Program-made: the position numbers and the translations under genes
Part shown: in pieces, positions 11,304 through 23,621 of the stretch
Layout of the letters: every line of letters begins with the position of its first letter
How positions within the stretch are numbered: the stretch's first letter is position 1
The notes under the pieces: model-generated
What the model was told of the DNA's origin: nothing
The model's database searches: none
The model's input: only the letters and a program-made list of their open reading frames with translations
Assembly: GCA_014925825.1 (NCBI GenBank)
Contig: JACGCK010000038.1
Location: forward strand, 1-64,000
DNA: 64,000 bases
DNA from: Pholiota molesta
Lineage: Eukaryota > Basidiomycota > Agaricomycetes > Agaricales > Strophariaceae
Direction: 5' to 3'

Positions 11304-13122
11304 ATGAATAGAAATTTGAACAAGCGTAAGTACAAGTCAAGTTAAAATATAACTACTTTTAGTGTCCACGACCTAGTCTCCCGGTCAACTCCCGGTGTCA
11401 GACTCCGACTATTTGCCCTTTTGGCGAGACAAAAGCGCGTCGAGAAAGCGCTTGCTCGTACCCTGAAGTCGATTTCCTCACTCGAAACATATCTCAGTTC
11501 AGTTAGCTCGGAGCATCTTGAAGTGTCAAAGCTGAAGGAAGTCGTGCAGAGTTATGACTCTACTGCGCAAGAGCTAGATGAAAAGGTCATCAAGCTAGAA
11601 GAGGAGATCGAAGTCATAAAAGAGGCGATCTTAGAGGAGAAGAACAAGCTTGCAGGACCATCGGAGAACGAGAAGCTAAATTTGCAGGCGATGATAGGTG
11701 TTTTTGCTGAATCCGAAGGAGAAATCAAGATTGCTCTCGTCTACGGTGCGCGATGCTATTGCTCACAGTGTTACTACGTTGACCAAATTTATAAAATATT
11801 TATTTGTATACCTATAGCGGTGCATAACGCGACTTGGAAACCAGTATACGATATCAGGGTAGACATGCAGTCGAAGGAAAAGCCGGTGACCTTGATCTAC
11901 AAAGCGTCGATCACGCAGAGTACGGGCGAAGCCTGGGACGACGTACCCCTTACTCTTGAGACGGCTTCACCCACATTTGGGGTTGGCGTCCCCGTACTTG
12001 TACCTTGGACTCTATCCATCGCGTCCAATTATTATGGTATGGCCAAGAAGTCCAAATCGTACAATTTTGGGGGAGCGCCTGGAGGAGCTGGTGGGGCGCC
12101 AATGATGTCGAGCATTCTAGGAGCCCCTCCTCCGCCCTCTATGGCCCGTTATCTTGAAGGAGCCTCGGAGAGCGAGATTGGTTCCATGCAGCACCGGGGA
12201 TTGCAAGTGTCCTCGAAGGGAGCCGTGAGCGCTGCGTTTGGTGTACCTGGGCTGATTAGCATCCCCAGCGACGGCGTTGGCCACATTGTCACCATCGTAA
12301 AGCTTAGCCTTGATGCAGAGATGAGCTGGGTGTGCGTACCAAAGAAAGATACCAGGGTCCATTTGAAAGTAAGTCGCAATAAATTCATTTCTTCATTGGA
12401 AATTTGTTTGATACCTCTTGTCCCAGGCAAAGATTAAGAATGCATCTGAGTATACTTTGCTTAGCGGCGGTGCCAGTGTGTATGTCGATGGGAGTTTTAT
12501 TTCGAAATCGGAAGTTCCCCTCGTCAGCCCCGAAGAGAGTTTCACCTGTCCACTTGGGTATGCTTCTAATTTTCCTCCTGATCTTTGTGTCCTTGTACTA
12601 TAACTTAACTTTATCCTAAACAGGTTGGATCCATCTGTCCGCGTAACTTACCACCCATGTAGCAAGAAAACATTGCAATCCGGTCTCTACTCCAAAACAT
12701 CCATTCATAGTTTTACGCAGCGCATCACGGTGCACAACACCAAATCAGGCTCAGATAAATCGATTTCGAACCTCAAAATCAAAGTTATCGACCAGGCACC
12801 CGTCTCAGAGGACTCGACAATTGCAGTCAAGCTGCTCCAGCCCGCCCTCCTACTCCCCGACGCCGAGGGGAGTGGGAGCGGTACATTCAAAGCAGCGAGT
12901 AGCGGAGAGCCGAAGGCCCTGCCTCCTCTCAAGGTCTCTCCGGGAATTGTAGCTGCATGGACTGGGGCGGACGATGAGACGGGCCAGGATTCAGACTTTG
13001 ACGCTCTAGGGAAGGATGGCAAGTTTTCATGGGTTTGCACAGTGCCACCCCAATCTAAAGTAGGCTTGCTTCTCCAATACGAGGTGTCTGCGCCTCTCAG
13101 GACGAAGATCGCTGGAATCTGA
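11304..13122 (+). CDS. DUF4139 protein body lacking its normal N-terminus
   Basis: Coding sequence homologous to the family begins by about 11421 (LARQKRVEKALARTLKSISS, coiled coil) and runs 11421-11745, 11818-12368, 12427-12557, 12624-13122, all in phase, ending in TGA. Motifs include VHNATWKPVYDIRVDMQSK, YKASITQSTGEAWDDVPLTL and YHPCSKKTLQSG, typical of DUF4139, and a Gly/Pro-rich linker around 12070-12150. No in-frame ATG precedes the coiled coil after the stop at 11343-11345. A possible replacement start exists: ATG 11304, exon to 11325, GTAAGT donor, acceptor at 11376, then the body, which would give 523 aa without DUF4140. Whether that model is used is unknown. The missing N-terminus lies inverted at 10688-11042. 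Confidence 0.75.
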
Positions 13123-13184
13123 CCGACATATTATTACATCTACATACCCTGCGGTAGATTGACAGTAATAAACTTTGTTGTTAC

Positions 13185-15467
13185 CTAGATGGATTCCAAA
13201 ATACAATCAACCACTGCACATCTCTTTTCCTCCAAGACGACGCGAACTGCCTCCTGGATAACACTTTCCAGCCTTTTCTGCAATGCATGTCCATCTTGTG
13301 CTTCTAGCGCTGAATCCACTGGACCACCGACGCGTGCACCCCAAGCCCATCCTGCCGAAGCAGCAACAGCGATCTGTGAAAAATCAGGCGAAGATGGGCC
13401 AAAGCCGACTGAAAGCTGAGCGCCGGGGGCTGAGCTTCCATGACCCTTTGGATGGACTCCAAGCATGGATAGTTTTGGGGACTGCAATGACACGGGTTAA
13501 GCCTTGTCCAAATAATTTTTGAGACGCACTCACTTTCCAGCCACCGTTATTCAACACGATAGTGAGGAATGGCTATAGGGATGGAGAGGAAGTTTTAATA
13601 TCAAAGAACAGGAGTAAAATGTCGCGCACTCACTGTTTCGTATCGTCTCGCCATCCAATACGCCGAGCTCGGTACTCCAAACATAAAGGACCCATCTCCT
13701 ACAATCACCACGACGAGCTCGTGTTCTTGTTGATCAGTGTCTCTTCCACCAAGAGAGGCGCCAACTGCCGCTCCCAGAGCCCAACCCAGTGATGACCCGC
13801 CGCTTGTAATCACGGTACCGGGGAATTCAGGTCGCAAATGGCTCCATACCGCCGGATAATTACTGATAGACTCGTTGAGTATCAATGTCTTCGCGCCATG
13901 GGAAGGTGTCGCGGCGTTCATGGTCCGTCGGAGAACACCTATCAGGTTCGGCACGGTGAAGCTGAAATTTTTGCCTTCGTTTGTGGAGGATGGAAGAATG
14001 AAAGGTAAGAATTGTTCTGCTTTGTCGAGAGCGGCCACATGCGCTGAATGAGCTTGCACCATGGCTTGCCTTCGGGAATGTATCTTGGACACGATGGCTT
14101 CGCCCGTATTAACTTTCATCGGATCCGATTTCTCTCCTTCTGGAAGGATACCTATTTCCCTTAGATAAGTTTCAATCTGGGACACTGCAACTTCGGGATC
14201 CGCGCGACAGATGATCTCGGCATCCACTTGCGAATACCCTACATTCACTCTCAAAGGATCCCCACCATCGACGATAAACACCTTGGCTCCTTCCTGCGGT
14301 CTGTCGTTCTCCGTTATCCAGGGAAGGTCCGAGTCCAATACCAAAATCACATCTGCCTTGCTTAATCCTTCCCAGTGCGTCCCAGGGGCAAGGAAAGTCA
14401 CCCCGGTGTAGCTGGGATGGGAGAATGGGACGTTCACGGCGGTGGGGCACGAATTGACGACGGGAATGGAAAGAAGGGAGGCCAAAGAGAGGAGCGACGG
14501 TACAGCTGATTTGGAGCGGCCGATATGGGAAGTGATGATAATCGGTGAAGAAGCATGCAAGAGGGCAGTGGCAATGGTTTCCGTCGCTATGAGTTGTTGC
14601 GTGTATGATGAGTCTTACTGAAACCCAGAACGCCAAATCGGACATACACACCTGCAGAAGATAGCGCTGATGGCTCGATCGCAGGCCAGCCGGCCATATT
14701 AGAGACCAGATTGATATGCGCTGGATCAATTTCTTCCTCCATGACTTCACGTCGAGCCCAAAGATAAACGGGACCTTTAGGAACACTACCCGCACTATTA
14801 TGCAGAAACATCAGAACGAGGGACTTCTAGAAAGACGCCGTTGGATGGCCAGTACGCACATTTGTAAGGCCCTTTTAACACTCTTTTCAACTGTCTTGGC
14901 GCTGTTGAGCTGCGCAGTGTGCCTCATATACTGACGCAAGATGGCGGTCTGATCTGGAATATCTATATGCTCGACGTCAGATCAATTCGTTTGTATATAA
15001 ACGAAGAGGAGACACACCCTGAATCCACATAATCCACTCGTTCCTCGTTCCTTTGTGTTCGCCCTCCGCACTGAAGGGAGATGCACCCGCGTAAATAAGA
15101 ACAGGAGTTCTGCTCCGATCAACGTTGTGTACGGCGCCTGCAAGGGCCTGTTTGCTGTTAAAATTCGGTCACAAGGATACAGAACGGCCATTACCTGCGT
15201 TCCAACATCGACATGAACGATGACGGCTGCCATCTTGCCCGTCGCCTGGGCAAATCCTTGTGCAGCGCTAAGAGCAACCATTTCGTTGGGACATGTTACG
15301 ATATTGAGCTCGGTCCTTCCAGTCCCAGACTCGACGCGCTGTCTTTCCAATTCCTCAAGGATGGCCGGATGATCTGATCCCCAGTTAACGAAGGCGTGAG
15401 TTATCCCAGCGCGCACGAGAGTGTGAAGGAAGAGCGTCGATGCGGTGTACGTTGACGGCGCAGCCAT
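13185..15467 (-). CDS. Thiamine diphosphate-dependent enzyme (acetolactate synthase-like superfamily)
   Basis: Seven phase-compatible minus-strand exons: 15467-15195, 15147-15018, 14962-14860, 14794-14652, 14586-13634, 13572-13534, 13481-13185; total 1938 nt (645 aa). The N-terminal pyrimidine-binding domain has HTLVRAGITHAFVNWGSDHP and CPNEMVALSAAQGFAQ, with Glu62 as the ThDP-activating glutamate. The central domain has GPVYLWARREVMEEE. The C-terminal pyrophosphate domain has the full VVIVGDGSFMFG...IVLNNGG metal/ThDP motif. The enzyme should therefore bind ThDP and Mg2+ and cleave or carboligate a 2-oxo or 2-hydroxyacyl substrate. It lacks an obvious mitochondrial presequence, so it is probably not the biosynthetic acetolactate synthase. 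The exact substrate is not readable. Its 3' end is 62 bp from the convergent DUF4139 gene. Confidence 0.85.
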
Positions 15468-16411
15468 GTCGGATTTGATATTGTTCCAGTGAGGTGGTGG
15501 TTGTTCTGCGACGAGGGTAGTAGAGCAGATCCTTCGATTCTGGGAGATCAGGATGCGCCATGGGAACACTTATGTTCGTAACTTGACAATTGTTCACTGA
15601 CACTGTCTGAACTGAAGCATTATCTCGCTTATGAATATGTCAGACGCTACATACACGTGTTTTGCAAAGATCATCATGATCTAATTTGCGCATTGGCTAG
15701 GTTTCGGGTAATCTGATTAAGAACATCGAAAGAGTATTAATGGTTCTACAGTAGAGACCGCCCGTTGGTGCTTAGCACTGAAAGAACAGCGATACATACG
15801 TTCAACAACCCAAATTCTGACAACATAATAACACGACCTACAACTTGAACACTGATAAAATTATCAACAATGCTCCTGTAAACACCTTGCAACCTACAAT
15901 CGCCACTTTGCCCCTTGCCGGTTGTGACATCCCATCCCATGGGGATTGCGCCAGATCGCCCAAGCTTAGACTCAGAGCCACGAACGACCGACGTCGCAGG
16001 CCTCGTCGTCGCATGCTATGAAATGGCACCGATCCGCAGAAACACAAGGCGGGAACTGGAAGTGCATGAAAGGTACGACCCCGAGAGAATGAGTGTCAAA
16101 GACGTGGATCGCGCGATGGGTCGAGCGTGCGTGTAGTATGACGCCATGGGGGTGATGACGAATGGACGTGGTCATTTGAGTAACGCCCGCCGTCTTTTGA
16201 AGGACTTGAGCTTGAGTGTGTATATGTAAGAATGATGGTCATGAAGTACTTTTCGGAATGAGGTGAACCAGAATGGTGAAGTCAGAGGCATAGGTGAACT
16301 CCGCGTAAATGATATGGGTCTACACGATCACTGGGACCTTGGGAGAAAGATAGGGTTGATGAGGCTTGCTAGGAATAACTGCGAAGTCCATTGACATACA
16401 TGGTAACGGAA
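15468..16411. other. Intergenic region
   Basis: Upstream region of the ThDP enzyme and 3' flank of the nucleolar-like gene. Short open frames exist on both strands around 15840-16175, but none carries a motif I recognise or has a supported splice structure. Confidence 0.4.
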
Positions 16412-17271
16412 CTATTCGTCGTTGTCGCCTCCAAGCTTGTCCCCAACATCTCCATTCTGTCGTCGGCTTGCTTTCAGCTCGCGGTAGCGCGCAATGGCCT
16501 TCTCCCTTTCTTGTTCCATCATGACTTTCTGCGCCATCGACAGAACCCCGTCCCGTTTACCGATTCCAGGAAGCGAAGATGCACCGCGAGGTAGTTTCTT
16601 GAACTCTGGTGGAGCTTGAGCGATGTCGTTGAGGCGCTTTGGAGCTGACGAAGAGGCGACCTGGAATTCCTTCCGACGGTCCTTGAATTTATCTGACGGA
16701 AGGGGTGGAGAATCTTCACGAGGTTGTGGCTTCTCGGTGGTTTGGGTCTTGGATTTTGCCTGTTTCTCCTTCTTGGCCTCTAGCCGTGCTTCGTGCTCTG
16801 CTTTGGCGACATTGCGAGCAAAAGCGCGCGACGTTTGCGCTGCCGACTTGACGAGGGGCCGCAGATCGTCCTCTACTCTCCTAGAAAGAACGTAAGGTCT
16901 AGCATCGTAGAATCTGACGAAGCGTGGACATACCTGTTGAAGTGTTGTATCGATTCTCCAGGTTGGATAGTGAGTGAAACTTTCTTGTCTCCTTTCCCTT
17001 TATCCGTCTTCTGCTTCTTGCCTGCCCGTTCTCCATCGTCGTCTTCATTTTTCCGTTTTTTCGTCTTGAAGTCATCGCGAATAGCCTGTGCGTTGAAGAC
17101 CCGAGCAGCCGACTTGGGGATGGCCTCGTTTTGCAATGAATCCTTCGCCGGAGCCAAGTCTGTACCTCTGAGAACTAAGATTGAGGGTTTTTGAGAAAAT
17201 AAGATTGATTGTACACACTTTTCGTTGCGCAGCTTCTCCCGTATGGTGCGTTTGGCTTTTTTATGAGGCAT
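16412..17271 (-). CDS. Lys/Arg-rich, probably nucleolar protein (CCDC137-like)
   Basis: Three exons in phase (17271-17219, 17167-16934, 16880-16412) give 756 nt, 251 aa. The start MPHKKAKRTIREKLR is strongly basic. A bipartite basic stretch (KTKKRKNEDDDGERAGKKQK) resembles a nuclear/nucleolar localisation signal. It is followed by the sequence SLTIQPGESIQHFNRRVEDD and a predicted coiled coil (NVAKAEHEARLEAKKEKQAK), and the C-terminus is acidic. The PGES-x-FNRRVE motif recalls the CCDC137/ribosome-biogenesis type of nucleolar proteins, but this is similarity by eye and the assignment is tentative. No enzymatic motif is visible. Confidence 0.7.
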
Positions 17272-18739
17272 TTTTTCTAGTCGTTGGAATCAGGATGATT
17301 GGCTTGCGGGCTGCGGCTTCCAAGCGGCTTCGGTGTGTACAAAAAGAGTACTGCTTGGTTCTGACTGGTTTGCCAAACAATTCCGGTAACTCCAGTCTCC
17401 AACCTTGCTTAATGAATTCCTCCAATTCCAACCAATTCCGACCAATTCCGACCCTCATGCATTCATGTTTCCTGAACGTTCGGACAATGGGACCTACTTC
17501 TTCTCTCTGGATATCTGGATATTTGGAACATATGTATTCGACTCTCAGCAACTTGTCCTGTTACTCCCTGATGGCCAACTGACAGTGGTGGCAGTGACTC
17601 GGTTGGACCAGTGGGCAAACGTAATTCCAGGAAATCCTCGTCCGTTGAACTCTGAAAGGCCTAAAAAGATATGTATATATAATTTTCCTTCTGTTTGGGC
17701 GATGTTACATTCGCATTCTGACCCCTTGGGTTATAAATAAACCTGCCACTTGGACCACACTAGTTCGGATAATCGCCTCTGAATCCACATGACTGTATTG
17801 ACAATACCACCACCATCAAAACCTGACCCCCGTTCAAAAACCCTCCTCGAGCACCCCACCAAACCCCCGGCTGGACAGTGACGAGCGCAGTGAACGGTAC
17901 AGTCAGCCCCTTTGATCCAGTGGGCGGTATATGTAAAATTTCCCATAAATGCGTGAGACGGAGGGCCGAATGCCGCAGTGACAGACCTCACACTGTCGCC
18001 GGCTGCGCTCCTTACCTACAACCTCCACAAATCATACATACACACCCTCGTAGACGCCCCTCTCTGTGATGTTGCACACCCCAGGCCCTGTATAACGCAC
18101 CTCGCGTAGTTGGAAGACGTAGTGTGCTGGCACCGGCCTCTTATCAGTGCCATCAGCTCCCATCGATAACGACCACTGGTCCCCTGCCCCCGCTCTCCCT
18201 CTCCCTACAGTTGTCTACCCACCTAAGACAATCCTAGTATGCCTAACCACTGCCTCAATCGACCCGAATTCAACCCGTCGCTGCTAGCTGTGCCAGCAGA
18301 GGGTGTTATCGCCTGATCAGCCATCGATAAGACTCCCCCCCCCAACGCGGATGCGCTCCATCGCTAGCCTCAATAACCCTCCCCAACGAAAGTGGGATCC
18401 CCACCGGCAACATTGTTAAGGATGGATCGGACGATTTCAGGATGGCCGCCCGCCTCCAGTACTTTAACGGCGTGCTGCAACCTGAGGAGACCACCTCTCG
18501 CCCACCTCGTGGAACGCCCGCTACCAAGAGTCTGGGTGAGTCGTCTTCGGAACAACGTGATACACTTTGGCTGACACAGTGCCAGACCCTCGCCATGTCT
18601 AGCCCTATGGACGACCTCCCCCAAGTCACCTCCCTCGACGACATCAAAAAGAGTGTGGACACTGAAGGCGACACTGGCCATTCCTATCACCTCCGCCTCT
18701 ACTCCTCCTGCCGCCCTTCCACCTCCGTTGGTCCCACAT
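17272..18739. other. Intergenic region with low-complexity repeats
   Basis: No supported gene. Near 17420-17455 the sequence has tandem ATTCC-containing units. From about 18300 to 18740 several overlapping open frames occur on both strands with proline/serine-rich translations; part of this may be the decayed upstream portion of the retroelement that follows. Confidence 0.4.
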
Positions 18740-19640
18740 GAGGTCACTATCACCTCGTTCATGCAGGGAAACTAGTCAAGGCAGGACATGTAGACATCGG
18801 ACTCACTCCTGAAAGTATCGTAGTCACCTGTACTACTGTAGATACTGTATACCTAATATCTTCAAATCTCGCTATGAGAAAAAAAGTGAGCAAAGCATGA
18901 CCGATTGGAGGACTCATCCTTGGGATGGAATCAACCATTGGGCTACTCCTTCCAGATGAAGGTGTACCGTTATACATGGCCTTGATTGATCCCCATCTCA
19001 CACACGGAGCAGAGATAATCATATGCCTAGATATTAGCCAGAGCCACTTCGAAAGCCTGTAGGAGGTTCAGCTCACATTTATATGGTGCCTACTCGGACT
19101 CCCAAATAACTCCATCAACGTCATGTTATTCATGAGACTAGACTAATACCACTTAAGTTTCAATGTCTGCTGATCACACTTGAATCCCTAAAATATCTTG
19201 TTGCACTACCAGCAGATGACAACATGAAACTGTACCTTCTGCATAACAGGCTAGAGCCCAAAAAAGACGGTGAGGGATACACTCAGGTCACCTTCCTGAT
19301 CCTGTTGTGCCGCCACTGGCACCCTCTCACACTGGAATGACTTCGTCACACAGAGCATAGACGCCCAAAAGTCCCACGAGATAAGAGATTGTGCAGGTTC
19401 TACAAAGTACTTATTGAATCCCGATTCCCCAGAACACACCCTACTAGAGTGCATGGGTAATGAGGATATTATCACACTGAGAACTGAGTTTGCAAGCAAA
19501 CTCGATGCTCAACTCCCATATTGGTGGAACCTGTGAACAAACTATGCACACTGATTGGTGAAAGGGACACCATTGGCCTGCTCGCAAAAATTCTTGCACG
19601 AAGTCTTAGCCATGGCCCATATATGGTCCAGTGCTCATTC
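18740..19640 (+). mobile_element. Degenerate non-LTR retrotransposon (LINE) 3' remnant
   Basis: Read in three plus frames with several frameshifts and stops, the DNA matches the C-terminal part of Agaricomycete LINE reverse transcriptase proteins. Examples are GMESTIGLLLPDEG, YMALIDPHLTHGAEI, a CLDIS...SL.EVQLTFI and LLGLPNNSINVMLF series near 19030-19120, then SPEHTLLECMGNEDIITLR near 19420-19480 and GERDTIGLLAK near 19560. These occur in the order expected for the region after the reverse transcriptase core. No intact ORF remains, so the element is dead. The family assignment is from recalled motif order, not a search. Confidence 0.55.
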
Positions 19641-20431
19641 CGTCATGCCCATTTGACTGGGTAATAGCCCGCTATGAAGAAAGTACAAGTGGTAACAGGA
19701 TAGTCTCTTAATACTTCGGGAGGAGGGGCCACATTGACGTCCAGGCGAAAGCTGGGGGGACTGCTTGGTGTGGTTGCAATACTCGAGGTCCGGAAGCGAA
19801 GGTACTTAGTTAGCTCACATGTACTGGGATAACTTTCGGGACACGGCGCTCTGGGACGGGGCAATGCTGTGTATAATACTATCACTATCACTATCACTGC
19901 TTTTCAGAAACGCGGGCATGATGTCGAAGAAGTTATACGGACCTTATGGGCTTATCAGCAACACGAGTTCAGCATGATTCTTTTCGCTCCTCTGTGGGTC
20001 TTCGGGGAACGGCGCCCTCCGTGCCAGCTTGATTCGTGACAAGGCTTTAAATACCGTTTGACCAGACGCATGTCGCAGCTCTTCCTTTGTCGTATCTGGG
20101 AACTTTGGCCCTTGAAAGAGCTTTTTTTCAAGGCTTTACTTGCACTATTTTTGCCGTCGAGTAAGAGTAAGTCGCGATCTACTCTACTCCTTCCATACTT
20201 CGTTCAAATATGTTTCATCGTCGTATAGAGATGGAGTAAGACCATGATGTCCACCATATGGACTCCGCCCTTCCGTCTTCTTCTTATAGATCCGCCTCAT
20301 AGCGACAGAACCGACCACAAGTGCGATGTATACCTCGGGCATAAAATAAAAATAGGCGGCTGACTTATAACCTGTCGATAACAAAACCTGACCGCCCACT
20401 CATTCATAACTTGCCACTGGCGTTTTCGAAC
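19641..20431. other. Intergenic region upstream of the first carboxypeptidase
   Basis: Mostly unassigned. A short minus-strand frame ending at 20184 would encode about 52 residues with one hydrophobic segment (VYIALVVGSVAMRR) followed by basic residues. It could be a small membrane peptide or chance. A TTTAAATACC element near 20045 is a weak promoter candidate. Confidence 0.35.
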
Positions 20432-22556
20432 ATGTATCTCCCTGCATTTCTGTCAGCTTTAACCGTTTTACCCTTGCAAGGTGTTTTAGCGGGTCAATTC
20501 CCCGTCGTCAATGGTGTTCTTGGAGGCGTTCCAACTACCGTTGCAAAGACTTTCAAGCCGTCCGATATCCTCCACTTGAGCAACGCAGCCACCACCCCCG
20601 GAAAACTACGTGTGGTGGAAAACTCGGGCGTCTGCGGTTTGTTTAAATATCATATTGCCAATGTCAAGTTTTGTGACGAGATAATACCCAGAGACGACTC
20701 CTGGTGTCAACCAAGCATCAGGATATGGTGATCTTACCTCTACGGAAAGCATATGGTGCGCGTTCTGCATCACAGTGCATCATCTCTCATCATTTACAAA
20801 AGTTTTGCCTAGGTTCTGGTTCTTCGAAGCGCGCAATAATCCTGATACAGCGCCTCTGGCTCTTTGGTTCAATGGTGGAGTGAGTGCATTTACATCAAAC
20901 GTATACGATTTCTTCAAATGATTTCTATCCATAGCCCGGCAGCTCCAGCATGATTGGTCTGTTCCAAGAACACGGCCCTTGCCGAATCACAAACGACAGC
21001 TCCTCCGTGACGTTGAATCCCTTCTCCTGGAACAACAACGCGAACGTGCTGTACATAGACCAACCAGTCGGTGTCGGCTTCTCGCATGGAGATCTCAAAG
21101 TCGGCACGTCGCAACAGGCGGCGGCCGACGTCTGGAAGTTTATGCAGATCTTCCTTTCGGATTCGAGGTTCGCGAAGTTCGCGCAGAATAACCTTGCCAT
21201 TTGGACTGAGTCGTATGGTGGACATTATGGTCCGACATTTGCTGCGTATGTGATATCCATTACTCCTGTCGAAACGTACTCAGTAAAGGTGCAGATATTT
21301 CCTCTCCCAGAACGCCGCCATTACTGCTGGCACTGTTACTGGAATTCCTCTGAAACTGAAAGTCCTCGGAGTAGGAGATGGATTGACCGTGAGTGCGATA
21401 GTATTTAAAAAGTGCACGACGTTAAGGTGCATTTAAAACAGGATCCATTGAACCAATACCCAGGTTATATCACTTATGCCGGAAGCAACCCATATCACCC
21501 CCTAGTTTCATCTTCCACGATCAAGAAAGCGAACACTTCTTTCACGGAGGCTAATGGATGCAAGGCCCAGGTACATCACACAACCAATACTCAGTCAACG
21601 ATTCATATTCATCTGTCGTCTGGCTCAGATCACATCTTGCTACAACGGCGGATCTAATTCGGTTTGCTCAAATGCACAAAACTTCTGCAACAACAACATC
21701 CTGTCGCCTCTCGCTGGTAATTTCGACGTAATACAGCAGCCTTTACTTTATTCTTGAGGTCAGCGATAACTCATAAAAATGGTACAGGTCTACTATGTTC
21801 CTACTGCGAACCCTGATCCCTACCCCGCCGATTTCACGGATTACATCAACTCGCTCCAAAGCAAGATCGGGGCTGAAACGACGTGGCAGGAAACGAACGA
21901 CAACGTTTACAGCAATTTCGCTGCCACTGGTAAGCAGGTTAAGGCTGCGAGCGAGGCTTTCAACGACTAAACGAATATACAGGCGACTGGATGAGGAACT
22001 CGCGACCTCTTCTCGAGAGCGTCATTAATGCTGGAGTGAGTGTTTTTGTTGTGCGCGCAAATAGTTCGACCTAATTCTGAGGACGCCAGGTTCGCACTAT
22101 CGTCTATGACGGAGATGCTGTACGGTTTCGCCTACTTTTCGAGACTCTTTTCTGACAAAAGTATAACAGGATTTTATTCTCAACTTCAACGGTGTTGAAG
22201 CGATGGTAGATATCCTTACAAGATACTAGGGCTTCTCTTTTTACTTACAACCTTTGCAGGTGGCAAACCTTAACACAACCTTAACCCCGGTGTTCCAACA
22301 ACAAGCATTCCAACCATACACTGTCGCCGGCCAAACCACTGGTCAGTTCAAGAATGCCGGAACATTTTCATACGTCCGTATTTATGGCGCTGGGCACGAG
22401 GTCCCCGCTTATACGGTGCGAGATATTTAATAATTCGTCGACGAATGCTGATTGAAGGTAATTTGGGTATGATAGTACGGAACGCTCGCAGTTGGACAGG
22501 CAGCGTCACAGATGTTCGAACAGATCATGGCTGACCAACCTCTTTCTTCGACATGA
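20432..22556 (+). CDS. Secreted serine carboxypeptidase (peptidase family S10), copy 1
   Basis: Thirteen exons in phase (20432-20636, 20692-20755, 20813-20879, 20935-21245, 21295-21388, 21442-21570, 21629-21727, 21788-21929, 21983-22035, 22090-22119, 22170-22205, 22260-22415, 22476-22556) give 488 aa. The first about 20 residues (MYLPAFLSALTVLPLQGVLA) form a signal peptide, so the enzyme is secreted or vacuolar. It removes C-terminal amino acids from peptides. The triad is visible: Ser in WTESYGGHYGPTFA, Asp in IVYDGDADFILN, His in GAGHEVPAYTYG; the oxyanion region is WFNGGPGSSSM. Several Asn-X-Ser/Thr sites fit glycosylation. A paralogue with the same intron positions lies 1.07 kb downstream. 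Confidence 0.95.
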
Positions 22557-23621
22557 AGACAACGAAAAGAGTTACGCTGTAATGAATTCGGGAATGTGTG
22601 GCATCTGATTGTGAAGATTCGGAGACCATGGACAAACGTTGTAACACTGGACGATTTTGACCACTTACCGCACTCAGACTGCAGATGTTTATCCAAAATC
22701 AAACAACTTCTGGTTTCACTGACTGTTTAGTGTTACTGTGAGCGACATAGTGGGCCACGTTGATCAACTGATTCAAAACTTGAGCACTTTGATTTGCATA
22801 AAAAAGGCCCGAATACTGGTACTCGAGCACGATAATATCCCTCGTCTCCGCGAATCACTCAGACAGTCTCAGAGTCATAGGTGGTTGCGCACATCACACT
22901 AGTTGTTGCAATCGCATGCCTGTATACTACTTCGCTACTGATACATGATCGCGGATCGCAGTGATATAGAGCCCGGACATGACAAGGCCATGGTGGCCCG
23001 CCCACAACTAACCACAGCTTCTCTTTTTCAAAGAAGCCCTGGGTCGGAAGTCTGAAGCCTTTAAGTAGTTGACATTTTGACAAGGATCTGGCATTCAATC
23101 GGACCGCAGATGCTTCGCAGCACGTTTACAATTACGCAGAATGGACCACAATTGTACAAGCGCTCTCAAAGGTGGTCATCGGACAGCATTCTTCGCCCCT
23201 CTATTTTCTTGCTATTTCCTGTGACTTGAATATCCTGTTGTGCAAAATGCTCTTTGGGCTAAAAGCTCATCGATAGAAGATTTTTGCTCATACTAGCCTA
23301 CATAGAGCTACATAGACAACAAATATTACATTCGTAAATGACGCCAACAAACTTCTGCGAACCCGATCTTGTGCAGAATCTACGCTTTCCTCAAAGATAA
23401 TATGCTTGAATAACAATGTTAATCTTTATCGCGCCACATGCAACCAGCCTTCTTTAACGCAAAATTCATGATAGAGAAGTTCTGAAAAAGTGCTACAAAA
23501 GTGCGATATTACGATAAACGGCCCGTCCAATGAGTTAGAAGATGTATCTAAAAATAAAACTATCCATATAAATGTCGCCGAAAATGAGCGTTTGTCTCTC
23601 TATTATCGTGAAGGGTCATTG
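22557..23621. other. Intergenic region between the two carboxypeptidases
   Basis: No gene supported. It should hold the 3' UTR of copy 1 and the promoter of copy 2, including the TATA-like element at 23567-23573. Confidence 0.5.
23567..23573 (+). promoter_or_regulatory. Putative TATA box of the second carboxypeptidase
   Basis: TATAAAT lies 49 bp upstream of the start codon at 23622, in an AT-rich stretch. Promoter role is inferred from position only. Confidence 0.4.

Noticed and set aside
12117..12430. Minus-strand open frames over the DUF4139 gene
   Set aside because: They oppose a well-supported exon and show no recognisable protein.
14172..14795. 207-codon minus frame overlapping the ThDP enzyme
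   Set aside because: It is a different frame of the same strand that crosses the intron; the spliced frame has the full set of ThDP motifs.
17420..17455. Tandem ATTCC-type repeats
   Set aside because: A short low-complexity run, too small and imperfect to be informative.
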